Assembly (NCBI GenBank): GCA_938004075.1
Contig: CALKWP010000019.1
Coordinates: 1 to 28,751, forward strand
Length of the DNA stretch: 28,751 nt
Reading direction: 5' to 3'
Origin: an uncultured Methanomassiliicoccales archaeon
GTDB taxonomy: Archaea; Thermoplasmatota; Thermoplasmata; SG8-5
Below are positions 1 to 6,420 of the stretch, piece after piece. Numbering within the stretch: the stretch's first letter is position 1; each line of letters opens with the position of its first letter. Both the position numbers and the translations under genes were made by a program. The notes under the pieces were generated by a model, which did not search any database, had not been told where the DNA came from, and saw nothing but the letters and a program-made list of their open reading frames with translations.

Positions 1-54
1 GGCATACGATATGGTGATTCGTGACTGGAGTTCAGACGTGTGCTCTTCCAATCT
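1..54 (+). other. Illumina P7/TruSeq read-2 adapter contamination with index
   Basis: These bases are synthetic, not genomic. Positions 1-12 match the end of the P7 flow-cell oligo with one mismatch at position 10, positions 13-20 (GGTGATTC) occupy the index slot, and positions 21-54 match the TruSeq read-2 adapter (GTGACTGGAGTTCAGACG and onward) with one mismatch at position 50. Genomic sequence therefore starts at about 55. The match rests on the well-known published adapter sequence. Confidence 0.97.
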
Positions 55-1059
55 GCCGGCACCTACACTGTGACTCTGACTGTTCGCGACGTGGGAGGAA
101 ACACTGACACGGACACCATGGCTGTGAACGTGATTTCTGTAATCTCGGTAGTCATCGGCCCGGTCCTGGACCCGGAGGGCAACCCCATTCCCGGCGCCAA
201 CGTGACCATCATCATAGGCGATAACACATATTACGGAACCACCAACGAGACCGGTTATGCGGTGATAGACATTCCCGAAACCGACCTGGGTGGCCTGGCT
301 GATGTAATAGTGGTTGCTGATGGCTTTGACACCGTTGATTACACCACGATATTGGGCACCGACGGAACGCCCAGCGCCCAGCCCCCGCCGATGAACGATG
401 CCACGCCTCCGGACTCAATGCCGCCGGTTGCGAATGCCGGCGCAGACCAAGCTGTAAGCTCTGGTGCTCTGGTAACATTCGACGGCTCGGCAAGCACTGA
501 CGATGTCGGAGTTGCGAACTACACCTGGACATTCACCTACAACGGCACTGCAGTGGCGCTTTACGGAGCTTCACCCACCTTCCGTTTCTGGACCACCGGA
601 ACCTACATTGTAACCCTGACGGTCAGGGATGCGGCAGGCAACACGGATTCCGACACAATGTCAGTCAAGGTTAACGCAACCCCGGCTGACGATGGCGGTT
701 TCCCTATGTGGATGATCCTCGTGATTGCGATAATCATAATCGCTGCTATCGCTGGCCTGCTGCTGATGAAGAAGGGGACTGCCGGAAAGGGCGCTGCGCC
801 CGAGGAGGCCGCTTCGGAGGAAGAGGCAGTGCCCGATGGCAGCCCGGACACCAACAAGGTCGTGCCGGGCGTCGGCGTGGTGGTGAAGAGCAACAATCCC
901 AAAGGCGGCGGGTCGCCCGACGACAGCAAAGTCCCTGACTCCGATGGGGATGGCGTTCCCACGGATCCGGACGGAGATCAGGGCGCGGATGCTGTTGCCG
1001 GCAATCCTATTGGCGGGCTGACAATCTCGACAGGGCACGGGCCGAAGACAAAAGGATGA
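55..1059 (+). CDS. PKD-domain surface protein with C-terminal membrane anchor (5'-truncated)
   Basis: This is the C-terminal part of a cell-surface protein. An in-frame GTG at position 40 lies inside the adapter, so the real start is off the contig and the first genomic codon is GCC at 55. The order is: the end of a PKD domain (to about residue 30), a carboxypeptidase-regulatory-like beta-sandwich (about 35-115, with DPEGNPIPGANVTI), a full PKD domain (about 128-212, with NYTWTFTYNG and VTLTVRDAAGNTDSD), one membrane span (about 223-243) and a tail of about 95 residues rich in D, E and G. With the PKD domains outside, the tail would be cytoplasmic. It contains DSDGDGVPTDPDGD, a calcium-loop-like motif normally found outside the cell. 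The PKD domain closely resembles those of the protein at 12602-13624. Ligand or partner is unknown. Confidence 0.9.
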   Translation, partial: AGTYTVTLTVRDVGGNTDTDTMAVNVISVISVVIGPVLDPEGNPIPGANVTIIIGDNTYYGTTNETGYAVIDIPETDLGGLADVIVVADGFDTVDYTTILGTDGTPSAQPPPMNDATPPDSMPPVANAGADQAVSSGALVTFDGSASTDDVGVANYTWTFTYNGTAVALYGASPTFRFWTTGTYIVTLTVRDAAGNTDSDTMSVKVNATPADDGGFPMWMILVIAIIIIAAIAGLLLMKKGTAGKGAAPEEAASEEEAVPDGSPDTNKVVPGVGVVVKSNNPKGGGSPDDSKVPDSDGDGVPTDPDGDQGADAVAGNPIGGLTISTGHGPKTKG

Positions 1060-1166
1060 TGACGGCTGATGAGATGCCAACTGACCCTGACCTGCGAACA
1101 GTAAACGGCGACAAGGCGAATTTGAACATCCTCATAACAATCGCAATTGAAAAGGCCTCATGCTGA
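1056..1166 (+). CDS. possible small ORF of 36 aa, doubtful
   Basis: An ATG overlaps the stop of the preceding PKD gene (ATGA at 1056-1059) and opens a 36-residue frame with a short hydrophobic patch (NILITIAIEKAS). The ATGA overlap is the geometry of translational coupling, which is the only support. I do not recognise the product. It could equally be non-coding spacer or, with the next frame, a decayed gene. Confidence 0.25.
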   Translation: MMTADEMPTDPDLRTVNGDKANLNILITIAIEKASC

Positions 1167-1252
1167 TGAGAAAGGGAATGAAACCCGACATGCCCCAGGG
1201 GGCTCAGCCTCCCCAGCAAACCGGTGAAAGCCCGCCGCCCTCTGAGGGCTGA
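1160..1252 (+). CDS. possible small ORF of 30 aa, doubtful
   Basis: This 30-residue frame starts inside the end of the previous mini-ORF. It encodes a basic start (MLMRKGMKP) followed by a P/Q/E-rich tail (MPQGAQPPQQTGESPPP). A hydrophobic patch in one frame followed by RKGMKP and a Pro-rich tail in another resembles the anchor and tail of a surface protein split by a frameshift. That reading is speculative. Confidence 0.22.
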   Translation: MLMRKGMKPDMPQGAQPPQQTGESPPPSEG

Positions 1253-1290
1253 AGGAAACCCTCATAACCCCTTCCCGCTTTCCCGATGCC

Positions 1291-1758
1291 ATGACCGAGC
1301 ATAACGGCCGCCCTACGGCAGACGAGTACTTCATGGAGATGGCCCACCTGGCATCGAAGCGCTCCACATGCCTCAGGCGAAAGGTCGGAGCCATTATAGT
1401 CAAGGACAAGAGGATCCTCACTACCGGCTACAACGGCGCGCCCAAGGGACTGGAGCACTGCGAGAAGACCGGCTGTGTGCGCCAGCAGATGAACGTGCCC
1501 AGCGGCGAGCGGCACGAGCTTTGCAGGGGTGTCCATGCCGAGCAGAATGCCATAATCCAGGCAGCAGTTTTCGGAGTCAGCATCAGGGACGCCACCATCT
1601 ACATCACCAATTATCCGTGCAGCGTCTGCGCCAAGCTGATGATGAACGCCGGAATAACGGAAGTCGTGTATGACGGGGAATACAAGGATGACCTTGCGAT
1701 AAAATTGCTTGCCGAGGGCAATATCAAGGTCCGAAATTTCAAAATGCCACTTCATTGA
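1291..1758 (+). CDS. dCMP deaminase (cytidine/deoxycytidylate deaminase family)
   Basis: The enzyme hydrolyses dCMP to dUMP, feeding thymidylate synthesis in the cytoplasm. The 155-residue protein has the family zinc site: H82-A-E84 in HAEQN, where Glu is the proton shuttle, and P109-C110-S-V-C113. A further Cys/His-rich insert (HCEKTGC, HELC, about 56-78) is typical of ComEB/Dcd-type deaminases and absent from plain cytidine deaminases. VGAIIVKDKRILTTGYNG near the N-terminus is the conserved substrate-binding strand. No strong Shine-Dalgarno site precedes the ATG; a weak AT-rich element about 25 bp upstream could give a leaderless start. It is convergent with the rhomboid gene, with 3 bp between stops. 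Confidence 0.92.
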   Translation: MTEHNGRPTADEYFMEMAHLASKRSTCLRRKVGAIIVKDKRILTTGYNGAPKGLEHCEKTGCVRQQMNVPSGERHELCRGVHAEQNAIIQAAVFGVSIRDATIYITNYPCSVCAKLMMNAGITEVVYDGEYKDDLAIKLLAEGNIKVRNFKMPLH

Positions 1759-1761
1759 TTC

Positions 1762-2478
1762 TCAATAACCCGTGTTGAATTTGTAAGATACTTTGTAGGC
1801 CTGGGCCTCAGCAATCTTCTTCCTGAGATAGAACGCGAAAGCCAGGCCGACCACCAGCCCGGCCAGGTGGGCGGCGTGCGCCACATTGCTGTTGGAGTTG
1901 AGGAACAGGATGTCGATGACTGCGTAAAGGATTAGCGCGTGAATTATTTTCAGCGGGAGGAAGAAGAAAAGGTACACCCTGATATGCGGCGCCAGTATCG
2001 CAAGGCAGGCGAACACGCCGTAAATCGCGCCGCTGGCTCCCACAGCCGGAACATTGGACCCTGTGGCCATGCAGAACAGGACATAGCCAAGGTTTCCCAC
2101 AATGCCCGCAATCAGAAACAATGCCAGGAAAAGCTTGTGGCCGATCATCCGCTCCAGCGTCATGCCGAACATGAAAAGCATGAACATGTTGAAGAAAATG
2201 TGAGACGGGTCGCCATGCATGAACACGCTGCTCACGAACATCCAGGGCATCGGGTTGCCGGGCTGCATCGCGAATTCCCGAATCATGGAATTCCAGTAGG
2301 CTATCTGGAGGCCGAAAACTGCCACGCATGCTGCGATGATGCCGAAAACCACGATATTGGGCTTGATGACTCTCCCCATTATGGAATCGTCATATGGCTG
2401 CTGCCGGTACTGGCTGTTGTACTGAGTAACTGGACCCGGAGACATGTTCCTCGATTGGGGGAGGAAATCCACAAGCAT
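1762..2478 (-). CDS. rhomboid-family intramembrane serine protease
   Basis: This protein is predicted to cleave membrane-protein substrates within the bilayer. Numbered from the ATG at 2478 (238 aa), H93 and N97 lie in SHIFFNMF, the nucleophile Ser149 in GASGAIYG and the catalytic His204 in AHLAGLVVG, so the Ser/His dyad is complete. About six hydrophobic segments fit the basic six-TM rhomboid fold. The frame extends to 2631, but that would overlap the divergent gene and cross a TATA element. ATG 2478 is preferred because it lies about 27 bp from that TATA, as expected for a leaderless message. ATG 2445, with a GAGG just upstream, is the alternative. The N-terminal stretch before the first TM is short and Q/Y-rich. 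Substrate unknown. Confidence 0.9.
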   Translation of the reverse strand: MLVDFLPQSRNMSPGPVTQYNSQYRQQPYDDSIMGRVIKPNIVVFGIIAACVAVFGLQIAYWNSMIREFAMQPGNPMPWMFVSSVFMHGDPSHIFFNMFMLFMFGMTLERMIGHKLFLALFLIAGIVGNLGYVLFCMATGSNVPAVGASGAIYGVFACLAILAPHIRVYLFFFLPLKIIHALILYAVIDILFLNSNSNVAHAAHLAGLVVGLAFAFYLRKKIAEAQAYKVSYKFNTGY

Positions 2479-2499
2479 AAAGTTTTGCGCAAGTTTGAC

Positions 2500-2513
2500 G
2501 TAAAAATATATAT
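2500..2513. promoter_or_regulatory. shared TATA element of the divergent rhomboid and zinc-ribbon/EF-1beta genes
   Basis: The run GTAAAAATATATA lies about 27 bp before the rhomboid ATG (2478, minus strand) and about 35 bp before the zinc-ribbon ATG (2543, plus strand). It reads as a TATA box both ways. The rhomboid side would be leaderless and the other side would have a short leader. Confidence 0.5.
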
Positions 2514-2542
2514 CCAATGACATTATCGGATGCTTGATAATC

Positions 2543-2710
2543 ATGGAAAACGAGCATGCGTGTGCCTCATGCGGCACCAGACTGATAGGAAAAGGCGACG
2601 TGGTATTCAAGTGCCCGGGTTGCGGAATCAAGATGCTGGGCAGATGCGCCCAGTGCAGGGACCAGAGCGTCGAGTATGCCTGCCCGGACTGCGGTCACCA
2701 GGGCCCGTGA
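2543..2710 (+). CDS. four-CxxC zinc-ribbon protein, COG2888-like, translation-linked
   Basis: A 55-residue protein carrying four CxxC knuckles: C7-C10, C24-C27, C35-C38 and C47-C50, enough for two zinc ions. It matches the small archaeal zinc-ribbon family annotated as a predicted RNA-binding protein with a role in translation, whose gene commonly precedes the aEF-1beta gene, exactly as here (22 bp gap). Its molecular function is not settled. The start at 2543 is the only ATG that keeps all four knuckles in frame. Confidence 0.88.
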   Translation: MENEHACASCGTRLIGKGDVVFKCPGCGIKMLGRCAQCRDQSVEYACPDCGHQGP

Positions 2711-2732
2711 TGTGTGATATCAAGGTGATTAC

Positions 2733-2999
2733 ATGGGACAGGTTTTATTGACATTTGAGATTATGCCAGAAGGTCTGGAAGTTGACCTTGATACAATGAG
2801 AAAGGGCGTGGAATCCAAATTGAAGGGCTACTGCAAGATAGAGCAGGTCGAGATCAAGCCCATCGCATTCGGCCTGAAGGCGCTGATGATGAACATCGTC
2901 GTCGAGGACGAGGAAGGCATGATGGATCGCGTGGAGCAGGATATCAACTCCGTGCCAGGCGTCCAGAATGGAAGGGTGTTCGCCCTTAACAAGATATAA
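2733..2999 (+). CDS. ef1b: translation elongation factor aEF-1beta
   Basis: This is the nucleotide-exchange factor that recycles aEF-1alpha from the GDP to the GTP form during translation. The 88-residue length is that of the archaeal family. The sequence shows its conserved pattern: an opening beta strand (VLLTFEIMPE), a central IEQVEIKPIAFGLKAL stretch and the closing VEQDINSVPGVQNGRV segment. AAGGTGA just before the ATG is a good Shine-Dalgarno site. It forms an operon with the zinc-ribbon gene upstream, and a hairpin plus T-run follows the stop. Confidence 0.95.
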   Translation: MGQVLLTFEIMPEGLEVDLDTMRKGVESKLKGYCKIEQVEIKPIAFGLKALMMNIVVEDEEGMMDRVEQDINSVPGVQNGRVFALNKI

Positions 3000-3037
3000 T
3001 TGCCTTCCAAACTGAAAGGCAATTGCCAAACAGCATG

Positions 3038-3061
3038 CCCCGGCTATAAGGCCGGGGTTTT
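3038..3061 (+). terminator. hairpin terminator of the zinc-ribbon/EF-1beta operon
   Basis: A perfect 7-bp stem (CCCCGGC at 3038-3044, GCCGGGG at 3051-3057) with loop TATAAG is followed by TTTT. Another perfect 8-bp hairpin (ATTGCCTT at 2999-3006, AAGGCAAT at 3016-3023) overlaps the stop codon just before it. Confidence 0.6.
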
Positions 3062-3522
3062 GAATATTTATTCAATCAAGTGCGCTCCCCCTTCATTCTG
3101 AGGCATTCTAGAATTCCTGTATGGAAAACCCTGGCTGTAAGGCCAGGGATGAAGGGTACTCGCCCCACCAGTGTGTGGGGCGAAACCTATTTACCAGATC
3201 TTGCACAGGAGCTTTTCTATCTATCTTTGCGTTGCATCTTGCCAGCAGCATGGCTTGACTGCACGATTTTTTCCAGGCTGGAACATACCTCCATTCATCC
3301 ACAAAAGATTGAGAGAATCGCCCAGGTTAATCGGTGCCCCCGCTTCTAAACCGGGTTGAACACCGATTTAAACACCTCCACGCCTTCACGGGCGAGGTTT
3401 CCAAAAAATGATACGGTAATCGTGTCAATTGTCTGGAAAATGCCAACAAGTACCCCGGCCTCGGATTCCTTAATGTTGATAATCAGCCGAGGCATGTTGT
3501 TTATAGCAGCCGCAAAACGCTG
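3062..3522. other. non-coding region rich in perfect hairpins
   Basis: No credible reading frame is present in this stretch. It holds the inverted repeat TTGAATA/TATTCAA near 3062-3077; a hairpin at 3129-3148 (CCCTGGC, loop TGTAAG, GCCAGGG); an 8-bp stem at 3161-3168/3175-3182 (CGCCCCAC/GTGGGGCG); an 8-bp stem at 3329-3336/3361-3368 (AATCGGTG/CACCGATT) enclosing a CCCG/CGGG stem; a 7-bp stem at 3458-3464/3487-3493; and an 8-bp stem at 3503-3510/3519-3526 (ATAGCAGC/GCTGCTAT) over the stop of the minus-strand TPR gene. The 3129 hairpin is followed by ATGAAGGGTACTCG. Hairpin then GATGAA is reminiscent of IS200/IS605-type ends or TnpB guide-RNA scaffolds, but no tnpA or tnpB is present. Confidence 0.5.
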
Positions 3523-6420
3523 CTATTTGTATTTGCGCTTAATCTTCTTGGCCAGCCCTTCTCCAATCCCCGGGACGTTGCCAATGTTCTCGACGGTTGC
3601 TTTCCTCAGCTTCGCTTCGGTGTCATAGCCGGCCTCGATTATGATTCCTGCCTTCGCGTATCCGACGCCGGGTATCGTGACCATGTCTTCCATGAGATTC
3701 TCCCTGGTCTTCTTTGCCGGCTTCCTTTCCGGTTCTCTGGCAGGTTGTGATTCGATGTCCAGGATGCGATCCAGCTTTTCCTCGGCGGCGTCCTCCTTCA
3801 TGGTTCGGGTGAATTTCTGCCCGCATTTCTCGCAGAACACGTCATCAATCGAACCGATGGCCGCACAGAACGGGCACTTGAATCCCTCTGCCTCGATGGC
3901 CTCTGCTTCGGCAACCGCTTTGGCCAGGCTCGAAGCGGGTTTTGAATTAACTGGCTTTTCGGGGGGTTTTCCGGCAAGGTGCTCTATCCGCTTGGCGGTG
4001 GCGTCGCGGTTCTTCCTGGCATCCTCAAAATCCGGAACTATTGCAAGGGCACGGTCGAATGAATCGTAGGCTTCTGTGAGGTCCTCCTTCCTGGAGTACG
4101 CCAGACCCCTGTTGTTCCATGCCTCCGCATAATCCTGGTCAAGGCCGATCGCTTCGTCGAAAGCGCTTATCGAATCATCAATGCGGTCCAGCGACAGCAA
4201 GGCCCAGCCCCTGCTGTTGAGCAGACGTTTGTCCCGTGACATCGTGAACGCTTCTTCAAGGCATTCCAGCGCTTCATCGAACCGCTCCATTTCTTGAAGA
4301 GTTGCCGCCTTGTTGGCCCATGCCCTGTGATTGTCCGGGTTCGTGTCAATCGCCCTGTCAAAATAATTGAGTGATTTATCCATGTCTCCGGATGCGAGAA
4401 CCGCGGCGCCCTTGTTGTTCCAGGCATCCGAGAAGTCCGGGTCTATCTGGATCGCCCTGTCCAGGCATGTTATCGCATCGTCGTGCTTTCCCAGCTCCAG
4501 CAAAGCGACTCCCTGGGCGTTCCAGACCTCTGCGAGGTCCGGCATCAGCTCGGTTACCCTGTCCAGGCATTCCACGGAATCCTTGAGCTTGCCCATCCTC
4601 CTCATTATGTTTGAGCGTCTGGTCCAGGCATGCGGGTCCTCTGGATACGAGCCAACTGTGAAATCATTCACGGCAAGGGCATCATCCAATTTTCCCAGGC
4701 TGGATAAGATTATCTCTTTGTTGCCAAGGGCCAGTAGATTTTCCGGTTGCAGCTTCAGGACATGGTCGTATGCCTCAATCGCCTCATCGGTCCGTCCCAT
4801 GGAACCGAGAACATGCCCCATCTCCAGCCAGACATCAATGCCATCCGCGATTCCCATCGCCCCTTCCACGGCCTTCAATGCCTGGTCGTTCTTTCCCAGG
4901 CTCCTGAGCATCCTGGACTTCTGCAGGAGCGTCTCTTCCGCCTCCAGAGCTTCCCTGAGGGATTCCTCGTCCTCGATTGCCTCAAGCTGGACAGGCTTAC
5001 CTGCTGGTATGATGGCAGGCTCCATGCCCGGGTCCACGGCAACTCCGCAGCGGGAGCAGAATATTGCCTCCGGTTCAAGCTTTGAACTGCAGTTCCGGCA
5101 TACCGGCACTGAAGAAACAACAGGGGGCGCAGGGGCGGCAGGTTTGGCGGCAATCTCCCTATGTGTCTTGGCCCTTGATTCGGATTCCTCTTTCAATGCA
5201 AGCTCTGCCTTCTCTTTCTCAGTTATAGCTACTTGCCAGCCGGGCTTCAACTTCAATGATTCATCAAAGTTCTCGATGGCCTGCCGGTATTTCCCCAGGT
5301 TGGACAGGGCGACGCCCCTCTGGCACAGAACTTCAGGGCTCTTCCATCTGCCCAGGACGTAATCGTAGCAGGTTATGGCGTCGGCGAACCTCTCCATGTC
5401 ATGAAGCAGAATCCCCTTGTTCAGCCAGGCATCGATGTATTCCGGGCTCTTGCGCAATGCCCGGTCGAAGGATTTGAGGGCCTCATCATGGTCGCCCAGA
5501 TTCTTCAGGGCCACGCCGCGGTTGTTCAGGACGCTGATGTTGTCCGGCTCGAGCTTCAGCACCCGGTCGTAGCACATGACCGCTTCCTCGAATTTGCCCA
5601 GCTGGTGGAGAGTCGCGCCTTTGTTGTTCCAGGCTTTCGTGTAATCTGGCTTTATCTCGAGCGCCTTATCGTAGCATGCCAGCTCATCATCGTACCTGCC
5701 TAAGTTGTAAAGCGTTGCGCCAAGGTTGTACCAGGCCTCCTCGCTTTGCGGATTGTACTCCAGGACTTTCTTGAAGCATTCGATTGCCTCGTCATGCCAT
5801 CCCAGGGAGTTCATGGCGTTGCCCTTCATGAGCCAGGCCAAATCATATTGGGATTTCAGCCGGATGGCGGAATCATAATACTCGATGGCTTTCTTGAAAT
5901 TGCCGGAAGCATAGAAGTCATTGCCCCATTTCATGTTGTTCTCCAGCTCGTCAATGCTGGGCAGGAATCTGTCGCCATCCTTTTCCAGCATCCGTTTGTC
6001 CGCGTTCTTCTGGATATCGTCGGCCATGCTATAATTCTTAAGGAGAAGGTCCAGCTTCTCGCCGTCAGCGATGCTGATGTTCAGCATATCTGCATACTTG
6101 CCAGCTTCCTCAGTGAAGCCGCTCGTGGATATGAACACGGGGCTCATCTCCTTGCCGCCGCTCCTCTTTCCCACGGTAGCCTGGAGCTCTTCAGGCGTGA
6201 CTGGTTTTGAGCCTCTGGCCGCCCTTATCAGGAAGACGCGGTTGTCTGCATCGCCTTCCCTTGTGGCTTCATATTCCAGGTACTTGCCGGAAATGTTCTC
6301 CTTTGTGATTTTGAATCTCATCTCCCCAAGGAGCTTTTTGGTGAGGTTCTCGAAATCATCCTGGGGCATGTCATTGATTATGCTGATTAGTCTGTTAGGC
6401 GCAGGAGTCCATCCCAGCAA
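3523..6420 (-). CDS. Mrr-like / TPR / zinc-ribbon / helix-hairpin-helix protein, 965 aa
   Basis: A large soluble protein of unknown role. Residues 18-130 look like the Mrr-type restriction-endonuclease fold (DDFENLTKKLLGEMRFKI; VFISTSGFTEEAGKYADMLN then an ADGEKLDLLL end), but where active Mrr proteins have a (Q/E)xK motif this one reads VFLIRAARGS, so catalysis is doubtful. About 165-400 is a run of TPR repeats. A zinc ribbon follows at about 442-460 (CRNCSSKL to CSRCG), then a second TPR block (about 500-830), a second zinc ribbon (about 846-870, CPFC to CEKCGQKF) and two helix-hairpin-helix motifs at the end (IPGVGYAKA and VPGIGEGLAKKI), a DNA-binding signature. The start is a TTG that directly follows the upstream stop, behind GGGGGTGA; ATG at 6369 is the alternative. 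Likely a DNA-associated scaffold; function not known. Confidence 0.85.
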   Translation of the reverse strand: MLGWTPAPNRLISIINDMPQDDFENLTKKLLGEMRFKITKENISGKYLEYEATREGDADNRVFLIRAARGSKPVTPEELQATVGKRSGGKEMSPVFISTSGFTEEAGKYADMLNISIADGEKLDLLLKNYSMADDIQKNADKRMLEKDGDRFLPSIDELENNMKWGNDFYASGNFKKAIEYYDSAIRLKSQYDLAWLMKGNAMNSLGWHDEAIECFKKVLEYNPQSEEAWYNLGATLYNLGRYDDELACYDKALEIKPDYTKAWNNKGATLHQLGKFEEAVMCYDRVLKLEPDNISVLNNRGVALKNLGDHDEALKSFDRALRKSPEYIDAWLNKGILLHDMERFADAITCYDYVLGRWKSPEVLCQRGVALSNLGKYRQAIENFDESLKLKPGWQVAITEKEKAELALKEESESRAKTHREIAAKPAAPAPPVVSSVPVCRNCSSKLEPEAIFCSRCGVAVDPGMEPAIIPAGKPVQLEAIEDEESLREALEAEETLLQKSRMLRSLGKNDQALKAVEGAMGIADGIDVWLEMGHVLGSMGRTDEAIEAYDHVLKLQPENLLALGNKEIILSSLGKLDDALAVNDFTVGSYPEDPHAWTRRSNIMRRMGKLKDSVECLDRVTELMPDLAEVWNAQGVALLELGKHDDAITCLDRAIQIDPDFSDAWNNKGAAVLASGDMDKSLNYFDRAIDTNPDNHRAWANKAATLQEMERFDEALECLEEAFTMSRDKRLLNSRGWALLSLDRIDDSISAFDEAIGLDQDYAEAWNNRGLAYSRKEDLTEAYDSFDRALAIVPDFEDARKNRDATAKRIEHLAGKPPEKPVNSKPASSLAKAVAEAEAIEAEGFKCPFCAAIGSIDDVFCEKCGQKFTRTMKEDAAEEKLDRILDIESQPAREPERKPAKKTRENLMEDMVTIPGVGYAKAGIIIEAGYDTEAKLRKATVENIGNVPGIGEGLAKKIKRKYK

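Noticed and set aside
2479..2631. N-terminal extension of the rhomboid protein to 2631
   Set aside because: It would cross the TATA element and overlap the four-CxxC zinc-ribbon gene on the other strand; the extra residues resemble nothing in rhomboids.
3080..3628. Plus-strand frames of 60-90 codons in the hairpin-rich region
   Set aside because: They overlap each other and the stems, lack ribosome sites or promoters, and have no protein-like composition.
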